30,137 bases of DNA from an uncultured Parafilimonas sp. (GCA_937892395.1 CALAGJ010000200.1:1-30137); one strand, 5' to 3'. Shown: positions 16,953 through 24,988, counted from the first letter of the stretch. A program made the numbers and translations. The notes: generated by a model not told the origin, from the sequence alone.

Positions 16953-17611
16953 TGAAGTCGGAAAAAGAAATTGCAGGCACTTTATCGGATATTCAAAAGA
17001 TGATGCAGCGCAGCAGTCGTTTCATCAGCCTGAGTGGCTGGAGTGGAGTAGCAGCTGGCGTATGTGCATTAGTAGGTGCTGCTTTTGCATATCCTATCAT
17101 TGAGGACAGCTCTTATGAATTAATTCGACTACGAGATGCCTTCCAATACCATAGTTTTTCCCTAAGTGCCTACATGCAAAGCAGATTATTCAAAATAGCT
17201 TTGATTACTTTTTTTACTGCACTTATCCTTTCATTTTTATTTACATGGCTTCGCAGTAAAAAAACAAATACACCCATGTGGGGTTTTACTGCCAGAAGGC
17301 TGGTATTCAATATGTCAGTGCCAATGGCAGCAGGAGGATTGTACATATTGAAATTGATGGAGGCAGGAGCCTACGTTTATATTGCTCCGGGATGTTTGTT
17401 GGTGTATGGCTTATCCTTGCTCAATGCCAGTAAATACACATTAGATGAAGTAAGGTACTTGGGTTATGCGCAATTATTACTTGCAGTTATCAATTTATTT
17501 TTTACCGGATATGGCCTGTATTTTTGGGCAATTGGGTTTGGGGTTATGCATGTCATATATGGCATCATTATGTGGTACAAATATGAAAGGGTAAGCGCAA
17601 ATACAGATTAG
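16952..17611 (+). CDS. Four-TM membrane protein of a regulator/CreD unit
   Basis: The protein is 219 aa. It starts with a short amphipathic stretch (MKSEKEIAGTLSDIQKMMQRSSRF). Hydrophobic segments follow at about 24-48, 82-103, 120-158 (probably two passes) and 171-205. No enzyme motif is visible. Similar proteins beginning with a DIQ.MM.RSSRF-like segment occur in Bacteroidota next to a small winged-helix regulator and CreD; I recall the arrangement but know no function. The start at 16952 is chosen because the promoter and operator end directly before it. A frame from 16888 in another phase is a shadow. The stop is 4 bp before the regulator's ATG, so the two are almost certainly co-transcribed. 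It may act as a membrane sensor or anti-regulator for the DNA-binding protein. Confidence 0.85.
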   Translation: MKSEKEIAGTLSDIQKMMQRSSRFISLSGWSGVAAGVCALVGAAFAYPIIEDSSYELIRLRDAFQYHSFSLSAYMQSRLFKIALITFFTALILSFLFTWLRSKKTNTPMWGFTARRLVFNMSVPMAAGGLYILKLMEAGAYVYIAPGCLLVYGLSLLNASKYTLDEVRYLGYAQLLLAVINLFFTGYGLYFWAIGFGVMHVIYGIIMWYKYERVSANTD

Positions 17612-17615
17612 AAAA

Positions 17616-17915
17616 ATGGCCATATCTATAGACAATCTGAATAAAATATTTGACAGCCGCATCCGGCTGGGCATCATGAGTGCACTTATGGTCAATAGTA
17701 GTATGAGCTATAATGAAATGAAGGAAATATTGACTATAACTGATGGAAACTTGGCCAGTCATGTTAAATCATTAGAGGAGAATGGATTTATAAAAGTGCA
17801 GAAAGGATTTATCGGTAAAAAAACAAACACTACCTATTCGGTTACTAAGGCTGGAGAAAAAGCATTCAATGCTCATATTGTTGCCTTGGAGCAAATGCTA
17901 AAATCATTAAAATAA
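17616..17915 (+). CDS. Small winged-helix transcriptional regulator (MarR/HTH_34-like)
   Basis: The protein is 99 aa and made almost entirely of one winged-helix domain. Helix 1 is LNKIFDSRIRLGIMSALMV, followed by SYNEMKEILTITDGNLASHVKSLEENGFIKVQK as the helix-turn-helix with recognition helix (GNLASHVKSLEE). The wing is GKKTNTTYSVTKAGEKAF, and a last helix serves for dimerisation. This is the pattern of the single-domain winged-helix DNA-binding proteins common in Bacteroidota. It has no ligand-binding domain, so any signal must come through a partner, perhaps the membrane protein directly upstream (4-bp gap). Matching palindromes lie in front of the upstream gene and in front of creD, so it probably autoregulates the unit. 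Confidence 0.93.
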   Translation: MAISIDNLNKIFDSRIRLGIMSALMVNSSMSYNEMKEILTITDGNLASHVKSLEENGFIKVQKGFIGKKTNTTYSVTKAGEKAFNAHIVALEQMLKSLK

Positions 17916-17931
17916 TTTTTTTTATCTATCC

Positions 17932-17955
17932 ACTTTGTAATACAAAGCACTTTTA
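17932..17955 (+). promoter_or_regulatory. Operator-like palindrome, copy 2, upstream of creD
   Basis: This has the same ACTTTG-N5-CAAAG-N-ACTTTTA pattern as at 16929-16952, here with spacers TAATA and C. It ends 11 bp before the creD ATG at 17967, in the short gap between the regulator and creD. No good -33 element stands before it, so it may be an internal control site instead of a full promoter. Confidence 0.6.
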
Positions 17956-17966
17956 ATAATATTAGA

Positions 17967-19805
17967 ATGGAAACAGTAAAATTTTTAGGACTTAGAATAT
18001 GGTTTCAAAGCATCCTCTTTTATTTACTTATTGCTGCAGCAAGTATGTATGCACTCAATGTGTGGGATAAAGAATCAGCTTCAAATATTTTACTCATGAC
18101 AGGGCTTGCTTTTGTAGGTGGTGCTCCGGCACTTATTGCTTTGAGCATCAGTATTGGCCTAATCCGCAGATTCATTAAACAGCCGAAAACAAGGGTGCAA
18201 TTGTTCTGCTTATTTGTAATGCTCATATCTGTTGTATATGGAGGATTATTAGTAATACTTAATGATGTGGCTGGCATTATCAACGATTCAATTGAAGCAC
18301 TCCATCAACAAATGCTTTGCATGGGATGGGTGATAGCAGGAGGTTGTATTGCGCTTGCGCTGCAATATAAAAAAATACTCATCTCATTTAATCATCAACA
18401 AATAATATCACAACATACAATGGACACAAACGAAGATTACACAGAAAGAGCAGAATCATTGCCGCAGGCAAAATCACCAAACAATAGCTTACTACTAAAA
18501 GCTGCATTGGTGGGTGGACTCATATTGACATTACTCATTCCCATGATTTTTTTAGATGGATTGGTTACCGAGAGGAAAACAAGGCAGGACGATACCATAG
18601 CTGAAGTAAGCAACAACTGGGCAGGTGTACAGCGATTATCCAATCCTTATTTAATCATACCATATAGAGACACCAGCACAACGGATTTGAAAGGTAAAAC
18701 AATTGTTATCACCAAGTATATGGCCATACTACCGGAAGAAAATAATTTATCCGGAAGCATTATACCGGATATCAGAAAAAGATCCATCTATACTATCCCC
18801 TTATATCATGCAAATCTCAGCATGAATGGGCAGTTTAATTTATCACAAATTGAACAATATGTTGCATTGGATAAGATTGATTTTAGTAGGGCAAAAATAT
18901 GTCTTGGCATTTCTGAATTTAAAGGGATTGAAGAGGCCATAAAAATAAAATTTAATGGTAACAATTATGCTTTATTACCCGGCTTACCAACTGAATCAGT
19001 GCACAAAAATGGTGTGAGTGCACCCGTTTCATTGATAGCCACTCAAAGGAATGAGAAGCTCACTTATTCATTTAATGTAAAGATAAAGGGAAGTGTACAA
19101 CTTATGCTTGAGCCGCTAAGTGGCAATAGCAAATTTAGCTTAAACAGTACTTGGCCTTCACCTTCATTTATGGGCAATCAACTGCCTATCAGTCCGCAAG
19201 TATCTGACTCCGGTTTTAAAGCCTCATGGTCATTCAACCAAGCCAATCTCCCATTTGATTTGATACTACCGGATAAACGCATTGCAAAAGAACATCTTAA
19301 ATATAAACTGGACGATTCTGAGGTTCAATCAGATGATGATCTTGCATTTGGTGTAAGTCTTCTTCAGCCTGTTGATTCCTATTCACAAACGAGCCGCTGT
19401 ATTAAGTACGCCATACTCATTATTGGTCTTACCTTTTCATTGTTCTTCATTATAGAAGTAATGCAAAAAAATGCTTTTCATCCGGTGCAGTATTTATTGG
19501 CAGGGCTTGCACTCTGTGTATTCTACACTTTATTGCTATCAATTAGTGAATATTTATCTTTTGGATATTCATATCTCTTAGCAGCAGGCGCCACAGTAGG
19601 GCTGATAGCTTACTATGCTTATACTCATTTTAAAAATATAAAAACAGCTTCAATTTTTGGCGGATTTATGTCCTTGTTATATGCATTCATATTTGTGCTG
19701 CTTACATTAGAAGACACTGCACTGTTAGCCGGAAGTGTTGCACTCTTTTGCATTCTTGCTGCTGTAATGTTTATCACAAGAAAAATAAATTGGTACAAAC
19801 TATAA
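17967..19805 (+). CDS. creD: CreD-family inner-membrane protein with extra N-terminal four-TM domain
   Basis: The frame is 612 aa against about 450 for ordinary CreD. From Met152 (codon at 18420) onward it is a complete CreD. It has one TM helix (about 175-198, LLLKAALVGGLILTLLIPMIFL), the conserved GLVTERKTRQDDTIAEVSNNWAG block, PYLIIPY, a long periplasmic beta domain, and five to six C-terminal helices (about 473-608). Residues 1-150 add four more TM helices (about 10-30, 38-65, 79-101, 112-132) that CreD normally lacks. There is no stop or frameshift between the two parts. CreD of Enterobacteria and Stenotrophomonas belongs to the CreBC regulon and affects envelope integrity and beta-lactam or colicin responses; its biochemistry is unknown. 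The gene lies 51 bp after the winged-helix regulator, with an operator copy in the gap. Translation could also start at Met152, giving classical CreD. Confidence 0.9.
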   Translation: METVKFLGLRIWFQSILFYLLIAAASMYALNVWDKESASNILLMTGLAFVGGAPALIALSISIGLIRRFIKQPKTRVQLFCLFVMLISVVYGGLLVILNDVAGIINDSIEALHQQMLCMGWVIAGGCIALALQYKKILISFNHQQIISQHTMDTNEDYTERAESLPQAKSPNNSLLLKAALVGGLILTLLIPMIFLDGLVTERKTRQDDTIAEVSNNWAGVQRLSNPYLIIPYRDTSTTDLKGKTIVITKYMAILPEENNLSGSIIPDIRKRSIYTIPLYHANLSMNGQFNLSQIEQYVALDKIDFSRAKICLGISEFKGIEEAIKIKFNGNNYALLPGLPTESVHKNGVSAPVSLIATQRNEKLTYSFNVKIKGSVQLMLEPLSGNSKFSLNSTWPSPSFMGNQLPISPQVSDSGFKASWSFNQANLPFDLILPDKRIAKEHLKYKLDDSEVQSDDDLAFGVSLLQPVDSYSQTSRCIKYAILIIGLTFSLFFIIEVMQKNAFHPVQYLLAGLALCVFYTLLLSISEYLSFGYSYLLAAGATVGLIAYYAYTHFKNIKTASIFGGFMSLLYAFIFVLLTLEDTALLAGSVALFCILAAVMFITRKINWYKL

Positions 19806-19841
19806 TTCTATTTTCTATCAAGTTTAATTAAACATATTGCA

Positions 19842-19991
19842 ATGACTTTATTAAATTTTTTATTGCATAAAATGCTGATGATGCCGGTGCGCAGCATGAA
19901 TGATCATATCTGGATGGTGATGGGCGTTGGATATCTATTATTAGTGGTAATGATATTGCGGATTTTTAAAGTGAGTAAACATGAAGAATAG
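19842..19991 (+). CDS. Small single-TM protein, 49 aa, overlapping the kinase start
   Basis: A short frame starts at the ATG at 19842 and stops with TAG at 19989-19991. It reads MTLLNFLLHKMLMMPVRS, then a hydrophobic helix (about residues 24-42, WMVMGVGYLLLVVMILRIF), then a basic tail KVSKHEE. The stop lies 11 bp inside the following kinase gene, an arrangement typical of translational coupling. The 12-bp palindrome GTTTAATTAAAC at 19822-19833 lies 8 bp before its start. I do not recognise a family. It may be a membrane-anchored accessory of the lipid kinase, or a chance frame, though the well-formed helix and the overlap argue for a real gene. Confidence 0.55.
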   Translation: MTLLNFLLHKMLMMPVRSMNDHIWMVMGVGYLLLVVMILRIFKVSKHEE

Positions 19992-20370
19992 GCTTAATGC
20001 TGTACCACCTGCTGCCGGAGGACACCCACTTTCGGCAGCATTTATTCATGCTGTAAATGGGTTAGTACATTTTTTTAGCACTGAGCGCAATAGTAAAATA
20101 CATGCTGCTGCGGCAATGGTTGTGCTGCTTAGCGGTTTCATTTTTCATATTTCACCAGTAGAATGGTGTTGTATTTTAATATGCATTGGATTAGTATTGA
20201 TGGCCGAAATGATGAATACCGCCATTGAAAACATCTGTAATTTGATAGAACCAAATTATAATAAAAACATCAAGCAAATAAAAGACATGGCCGCCGGAGC
20301 TGTTTTTATCAGTAGCATGATAAGCATCATCATTGGCCTTATTATTTTCATTCCATATCTAATAAAATGA
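19981..20370 (+). CDS. dgkA: Diacylglycerol kinase / undecaprenol kinase family protein
   Basis: The protein is 129 aa, the usual length of these small integral-membrane kinases, with three predicted helices (about 43-60, 63-82, 104-127). It has the family signatures FSTERNSKIHAAAA, EMMNTAIENICN (catalytic Glu and the Glu..Asn-Thr-Ala-Ile-Glu block) and IKDMAAGAV. In Gram-negative bacteria the enzyme phosphorylates diacylglycerol to recycle lipids. The Gram-positive-like members phosphorylate undecaprenol, and the sequence alone does not tell which. It starts inside the end of the 49-aa frame and overlaps the DUF1361 gene by 4 bp (ATGA), so the three are probably one translationally coupled operon. 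Confidence 0.9.
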   Translation: MKNRLNAVPPAAGGHPLSAAFIHAVNGLVHFFSTERNSKIHAAAAMVVLLSGFIFHISPVEWCCILICIGLVLMAEMMNTAIENICNLIEPNYNKNIKQIKDMAAGAVFISSMISIIIGLIIFIPYLIK

Positions 20371-21020
20371 AGAAGCTCAAATTTTCGAAAGCATATCAGC
20401 TCATAGCAGCATCTATTGCATTTACAATGATATTGCTCATCATTCGCATTTGTTATACCGGAAGTATATTATACCTGTTTTATCCTTGGAATATATTTAT
20501 AGCAACCATTCCCGTTTTCTTCAGCACACTATTGAAAAAGGAAAAGAGATTAACTGTGAAATCAGTAGCATTTTTTACTTGTTGGTTGCTCTTTTTTCCA
20601 AACGCACCCTATATCCTTACTGATGTATTTCATTTTGAAGCACGGCTGCCAGTACCTCCCTGGTTTGACTTGGCTTTGGTATTATCTGGTGCTTGGACGG
20701 GTATGGTTCTATGTATATTTTCACTGATGCAAATAGAACGATGGTTACAGCATTTTGTATCGCCATATTATAGAAATTTTTTTATGGTATTTATCATGAT
20801 ATTAGGTGGATTGGGTATGTATATGGGTAGATATGAAAGATACAATACTTGGGATATTGTAACTGAACCCACATCCATTTCCTCCTTTTTATATACACGA
20901 ATTGTTCATCCATTTGAGCATGTACATGTATGGCTGTTTACCCTCGTTTTTGGTGTCTTTACTGCTTTAATATATTTCACTGTAAAGGCAGTTCAAAATA
21001 ATGGATACAGAGATAGATGA
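20367..21020 (+). CDS. DUF1361 membrane protein
   Basis: The protein is 217 aa with about six hydrophobic segments (12-30, 34-54, 66-84, 102-122, 136-155, 187-207). The conserved LFFPNAPYILTDVFHFE motif, a PPWFDLAL segment and GRYERYNTWDI are hallmarks of DUF1361, an uncharacterised integral-membrane family. The start codon overlaps the stop of the kinase (ATGA), indicating coupled translation. No catalytic motif is evident apart from conserved Asn, Asp and Arg near the membrane surface. A role linked to membrane lipid or undecaprenyl metabolism is suggested only by the neighbour. Confidence 0.88.
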   Translation: MKKLKFSKAYQLIAASIAFTMILLIIRICYTGSILYLFYPWNIFIATIPVFFSTLLKKEKRLTVKSVAFFTCWLLFFPNAPYILTDVFHFEARLPVPPWFDLALVLSGAWTGMVLCIFSLMQIERWLQHFVSPYYRNFFMVFIMILGGLGMYMGRYERYNTWDIVTEPTSISSFLYTRIVHPFEHVHVWLFTLVFGVFTALIYFTVKAVQNNGYRDR

Positions 21021-21149
21021 AAATGAGTATGATGCCTGTGTATTTTATGAATTGTTGGCCATGGTTGGACTCTTTCTATATCCATAAATCTCTTTTGACT
21101 GCTCATTATTTGTTAATTTAAAATCAATTTCCTGCTTAAACAACTGTTT

Positions 21150-21157
21150 TAGCTTTG
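21150..21157 (+). promoter_or_regulatory. Bacteroidota -7 box upstream of the alpha/beta hydrolase
   Basis: TAGCTTTG fits TAnnTTTG exactly and lies 63 bp before the ATG at 21221. A partial -33 (TTTC at 21128-21131) stands 18 bp upstream. It would give the hydrolase its own transcript with a leader of about 55 nt. Confidence 0.4.
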
Positions 21158-21220
21158 CAGAACGTAGATCCTTGATATGTTTTCAAAATTCTTATATAAA
21201 GTTGCACTTCATTTGAACAG

Positions 21221-22090
21221 ATGAGGAAATGGATTATGCGAATAAGTTATGGTTTTTTGGGCCTTTTGGTGGTTTGGGTTATTGCAGCACAAGGCTGTAT
21301 GTTTTTTAGAATGAGTGATAGTGATGCAGCCAATGAATTTAAAGCTTCAAATATCAATTTTAAAACAGGTAATATAGCTGTTGGCAATAGGAATATGCAC
21401 TATGCTATGAGTGGTGTGGATACTATGCCGATGCTTGTTTTTATACATGGCAGCCCCGGCAGTTGGGACGCTTTTAAAATCTATATGATGGACTCCATGC
21501 TGCTTCAGAAATATTGCATGGTAAGTATAGATAGGCCAGGTTTTGGATACAGTGATTTTGGCAAAGCGCTCAATATGAAAGAGCAGACAACCTTGCTCAA
21601 TACGGCCTTACAAAAAATACATAATGGTAAGCCTGTCATACTTGCAGGCCATAGTCTAGGTGGACCGGCAATTGTAAAAATGGCCGCAACAATAAAAGAT
21701 GTACAGATAAAGAATGTAGTGCTCATAGCAGGAAGTGTGAGCCCAGAGGCCGAAGCTCCTGAAAGATGGCGTACTGTTTTTGATTATTCTCCACTTCGAT
21801 ATTTATTACCGGGGGCTTTTAGACCCAGCAATACTGAAATTGTATATTTCAAAAAAGATGTGTATGAACTGCAAGATAATTTCAAAGCCATACACTGCCC
21901 GGTGCTTATATTGCATGGAGATAAGGATGATTTTGTGCCCCCTGCAAATGCCACTTATGCAAAGGAGCAATTAGAAAATAGTCCATCTGTAAGAATCGTG
22001 TGGTATAAAGATGAAAGGCATTTTATACCTTGGACAAGGTTCAAAGAAATAAGAGATGAACTGCTGCAATTATCAACTTCGAAATTGTAA
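21221..22090 (+). CDS. Membrane-anchored alpha/beta hydrolase
   Basis: The protein is 289 aa. One N-terminal helix (about 8-27, YGFLGLLVVWVIAAQGCMFF) anchors or exports it. The Cys in AAQGC is close to, but not a good, lipobox. The catalytic domain has the oxyanion motif HGSPGSWDAF, the nucleophile elbow GHSLGG, the acid Asp in LHGDKDDFVP and the catalytic His in DERHFIPW, in the right order for an alpha/beta hydrolase fold. No cap domain of known specificity is recognised. It could be an esterase, lipase or peptidase acting at the outer face of the inner membrane. The gene has its own -7 box and faces the convergent DUF2851 gene. Confidence 0.9.
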   Translation: MRKWIMRISYGFLGLLVVWVIAAQGCMFFRMSDSDAANEFKASNINFKTGNIAVGNRNMHYAMSGVDTMPMLVFIHGSPGSWDAFKIYMMDSMLLQKYCMVSIDRPGFGYSDFGKALNMKEQTTLLNTALQKIHNGKPVILAGHSLGGPAIVKMAATIKDVQIKNVVLIAGSVSPEAEAPERWRTVFDYSPLRYLLPGAFRPSNTEIVYFKKDVYELQDNFKAIHCPVLILHGDKDDFVPPANATYAKEQLENSPSVRIVWYKDERHFIPWTRFKEIRDELLQLSTSKL

Positions 22091-22160
22091 ATTGTCTATT
22101 TTATTCCATTGCTTTTTTTTTGAAATGTTCGCAGAAGTAAAAATAAAATTACTACTACTC

Positions 22161-23435
22161 CTATTGCAAAATTTTCATGCCCACAGCGCAGCTTAGGCAT
22201 TTTTTTTCATGGCAATACTGATTGAATAGATGAATAAGTGCTTGAGATTCTAAAGCATTTTTAATGGAGATTTTTTTTGCAGCCCACTGTTTGGTTATTG
22301 TGTTTACTTCTGGCTTTGTTTGTAAGAGCCATTGCATAGCTTTTTGTTTGTAATGATCATCGGATTGATACATGCCATAGGCATACAACAAAGGAGCGGC
22401 TGCATTAATGATGATATGCTCAAGCAATTGATGTCCGGTAGTTTTTTCTTTGAATGGGGTAGCCTCATCAAACTTATAATGATAATGCCAATAATCATTG
22501 GCAGATACGTTGAGCAACTTTTCAATGGCAGTAGGGTTTTCAGCATCTTTGATTTTGGAAAAAAGGTGTACAGATTGATGTATAAGTGCGGCCAACTGGG
22601 CCAGCCGGATTGTGGGAAAATTTGCAGGCCGCATCCTTAAAAATAATGCTGGTTTTGCAATGGGTTTTAGTCCATATTTTATAGCAAGAAAACGATATTC
22701 TTTTTGTAGCATTACTGCGTAGTCATCAGTAAAATTGCCCTCTAATAGCCTACACTGCCCCATTAGCAATGCTTCTAATTGATGCAATTGATTTTTATGT
22801 TTATACAACAGTGTAACAGGTAAGGTACGTGCCATCTGCTCAAAGGGAAGGGCATTGGTTTTCATTCCAAATGATCTTGCTATAAACCACCAGCAGGTAT
22901 CTTCCCAATGCTGCTGTGCCTGATTAAAATATGCTATACAGATTGTAGCTTTTGCAGTCAATCTTTCAGCAGCCATTCTTTCTTTCCAAGCCAACCAACT
23001 AAGGTCTGACAAAGCGGGTAAACATTCCCCGCAGGGGATATCATGCTTCTGCTCCATCAATTTTTGGTAATGCGTCATCATGATTTTTGATACCAAGTGC
23101 TGAAGCACCAAAGTGGGTATTGCATTGCCTGATTTATCATATATAGGAGTATCATTTTCCCATACTACATGTAAAATGATGTTGTTATAATGTACATCAT
23201 TTGTGTGTGCATGGCTATGCCAATGGGATGATTTTAAATGTATTTCAACATTCCCAATCCAGGTAGTATTGTCAATTTTTATTTTCGCTTCGCTAAAGTC
23301 AGGACCCTGATGTGTATTGACTTTGCCGGGATGTATGATTACCAAATCTTGTCCATCATCCGTTTGAAGTCCTTGCAGATTATACCTGCGAAACTGCCAG
23401 ATAAACTGTAGTAATTTTTCTGATAACTGCCACAT
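22161..23435 (-). CDS. DUF2851 family protein
   Basis: The protein is 424 aa with no signal peptide or membrane helix. Conserved blocks are the N-terminal LLQFIWQFRRYN, HPGKVNTHQGPDFSEAKIKI, GNVEIHLKSSHWHSHAHTNDVHYNNIILHVVWEND, a central CGECLPAL, and the C-terminal CHEKKCLSCAVGMKIL with three closely spaced cysteines. These identify DUF2851, a conserved Bacteroidota protein of unknown function. The N-terminal part is rich in His and acidic residues, reminiscent of a metal-binding or nuclease-like core, but this is only an impression. It is the last gene of a minus-strand run after xer and maf (27-bp gap to maf). Confidence 0.88.
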   Translation of the reverse strand: MWQLSEKLLQFIWQFRRYNLQGLQTDDGQDLVIIHPGKVNTHQGPDFSEAKIKIDNTTWIGNVEIHLKSSHWHSHAHTNDVHYNNIILHVVWENDTPIYDKSGNAIPTLVLQHLVSKIMMTHYQKLMEQKHDIPCGECLPALSDLSWLAWKERMAAERLTAKATICIAYFNQAQQHWEDTCWWFIARSFGMKTNALPFEQMARTLPVTLLYKHKNQLHQLEALLMGQCRLLEGNFTDDYAVMLQKEYRFLAIKYGLKPIAKPALFLRMRPANFPTIRLAQLAALIHQSVHLFSKIKDAENPTAIEKLLNVSANDYWHYHYKFDEATPFKEKTTGHQLLEHIIINAAAPLLYAYGMYQSDDHYKQKAMQWLLQTKPEVNTITKQWAAKKISIKNALESQALIHLFNQYCHEKKCLSCAVGMKILQ

Positions 23436-23462
23436 AATTGATATGGGCTAATGTAGTTATAT

Positions 23463-24026
23463 TTAGGCAAATTGTGTTAAGGCTTGTACAACTCTGCTTA
23501 TAGGTAGGCCCATTACATTGTAGAAATCTCCGTGTATTTTTTTGATGCCTACTACCCCAATCCATTCTTGTATGGCGTATGCACCTGCTTTATCATAGGG
23601 CTGATACTTTTCTACATAAAATGATATCTGAGTTGTGCTGAGTGTATGAAAACTTACCTCACTGATATCAGCAAAAGAAATTATTTCAGCACCTTTTAAA
23701 AGTACAACACCTGTTATTACATGATGAGTTTGTCCGGAAAGCCTATGAAGTATGGAAACTGCATCATTCCTATCCATTGGTTTTCCTATAATTTGATTGT
23801 CTAATACAACTACTGTATCTGCGGCAAGTATGATTTGATTTGCTGCCACTTGCTGCTGCACAGCTTCGGCTTTTGATAGTGCTATATATTCAGGCACAGA
23901 TTGCACCTCCATGTGTGATGGAAATGTTTCATCTGTATGCTGGGCTATTATTTCAAATGGAATTTCTGCCCATTCTAACAGTTGCTTTCTTCTGGGACTT
24001 TTTGACGCTAATATTATTGGCTGCAT
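23463..24026 (-). CDS. maf: Maf-family nucleoside triphosphate pyrophosphatase
   Basis: The protein is 187 aa. It has all Maf signatures: ILASKSPRRKQLL at the N-terminus, TDET, ALSKAEAV, LAADTVVVLDNQIIGKP, HHVITGV, DKAGAYAIQ and GDFYNVMGLPI. Maf proteins hydrolyse non-canonical or pyrimidine nucleoside triphosphates (dTTP/UTP or methylated forms) to monophosphates in the cytoplasm and are thought to restrain cell division or clean the nucleotide pool. The start lies 2 bp after the stop of the Xer recombinase gene, so the two are co-transcribed. Exact substrate preference is not readable here. Confidence 0.95.
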   Translation of the reverse strand: MQPIILASKSPRRKQLLEWAEIPFEIIAQHTDETFPSHMEVQSVPEYIALSKAEAVQQQVAANQIILAADTVVVLDNQIIGKPMDRNDAVSILHRLSGQTHHVITGVVLLKGAEIISFADISEVSFHTLSTTQISFYVEKYQPYDKAGAYAIQEWIGVVGIKKIHGDFYNVMGLPISRVVQALTQFA

Positions 24027-24028
24027 GG

Positions 24029-24925
24029 TTATCCTTTTGGATGTGCTTGCTTGTGCACATCTTTTAACTTTTTTATGGTATTGTGTACATATACTTGCGT
24101 TGATGCTAAACTACTATGACCCAATAAATCTTTAACTGCATTCAAATCTGCTCCATTGTTCATTAAATGTGTGGCAAAACTATGCCTGAGTATATGTGGT
24201 GATTTCTTTTGTAAAGTTGTTACTAAAGCAAGATTTTTTGTAACGATGTTGTGAACATATTTTGGATATAATTTTTTCCCCTTCGGGGTAATGAGTAATT
24301 GTGCTACATGGTCAAATGTTTTTCTCTTTTCTGAGATATATTCTTGTATCTGTTGCATCAATACTGGGGAAATGGGTACAATACGTTCCTTATTGCCTTT
24401 GCCCAAAATTTTTATTTGGCAGTTGGACAAATCAACCTGCGATTCTACTAAAGTAATCAGTTCATTCCTCCGCATGCCGGTTGCATATAAAAGCTCAATA
24501 ATCAGCTTGTCCGTTTTGCCAGCCCAAGTATCACTAAATTCAACTTCATGCACCAATGTATGCAGCTGTTGCTCTTCTGCAAATACCGGTAATCTTTTTG
24601 GAATTTTTGGATTGTGAATTCCTGCTGCTACATTGGTAGTGAGGATGTTTTTTCTCATCAGAAATTTAAAAAAAGATCGAAGGGATGAAATCTTACGGTT
24701 TATTGATTTTGCAGATACCTGTTCTGATTTTAAAAGAACCAACCAACTACGAACCATATTTGTATTGAACATGGCAGGATCTGTTGTTTGATAGTTTGCG
24801 GAGGTAAATGAGTAGAATTGCGCTAAGTCCGTAATATAGGCAAGGGATGTATTTGATGAATACCTTCTTTCATTTTGAAGATATTGCTCAAACATTTGGA
24901 TATGACTGTTTTCTGTTTTTGCCAT
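24029..24925 (-). CDS. XerC/XerD-like tyrosine recombinase
   Basis: The protein is 298 aa, the normal Xer length. The N-terminal SAM-like core-binding domain spans about 8-90 (FEQYLQNERRYSSNTSLAYITDL...KSINRKISSLRSFFKFL). The catalytic domain has Arg in ATGMRRNEL, Lys in LGKGNKERIVPI, HILRHSFATHL, GHSSLASTQVYVH with the second His, and the nucleophile Tyr. All active-site residues are present. The likely job is chromosome dimer resolution at dif, since the gene sits among housekeeping genes and no mobile element surrounds it. A strong terminator ends directly at its ATG, so it has almost no leader beyond the hairpin. It is followed by maf at 2 bp. Which of XerC or XerD it is cannot be decided. 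Confidence 0.95.
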   Translation of the reverse strand: MAKTENSHIQMFEQYLQNERRYSSNTSLAYITDLAQFYSFTSANYQTTDPAMFNTNMVRSWLVLLKSEQVSAKSINRKISSLRSFFKFLMRKNILTTNVAAGIHNPKIPKRLPVFAEEQQLHTLVHEVEFSDTWAGKTDKLIIELLYATGMRRNELITLVESQVDLSNCQIKILGKGNKERIVPISPVLMQQIQEYISEKRKTFDHVAQLLITPKGKKLYPKYVHNIVTKNLALVTTLQKKSPHILRHSFATHLMNNGADLNAVKDLLGHSSLASTQVYVHNTIKKLKDVHKQAHPKG

Positions 24926-24960
24926 AAAAAAACAGCCATAAAGGTAGTACCCTTATGGCT
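24926..24960 (-). terminator. Intrinsic terminator after rpsU, abutting the xer start codon
   Basis: On the minus strand AGCCATAA and TTATGGCT pair (24953-24960 with 24934-24941). The stem is extended past one mismatch by GG/CC and followed by a run of seven T residues (plus-strand A at 24926-24932) that ends at the ATG of the xer gene. It ends the rpsU transcript, and any xer mRNA must read through it or start within it. Confidence 0.85.
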
Positions 24961-24988
24961 GGAATATAAAAATCAAAAAAAATAATTT

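Noticed and set aside
24029..24925. Integrase of a mobile element
   Set aside because: The recombinase has normal Xer length and lies between rpsU and maf. There are no attachment repeats or cargo genes, and although a tRNA gene exists in the window it is about 5 kb away.
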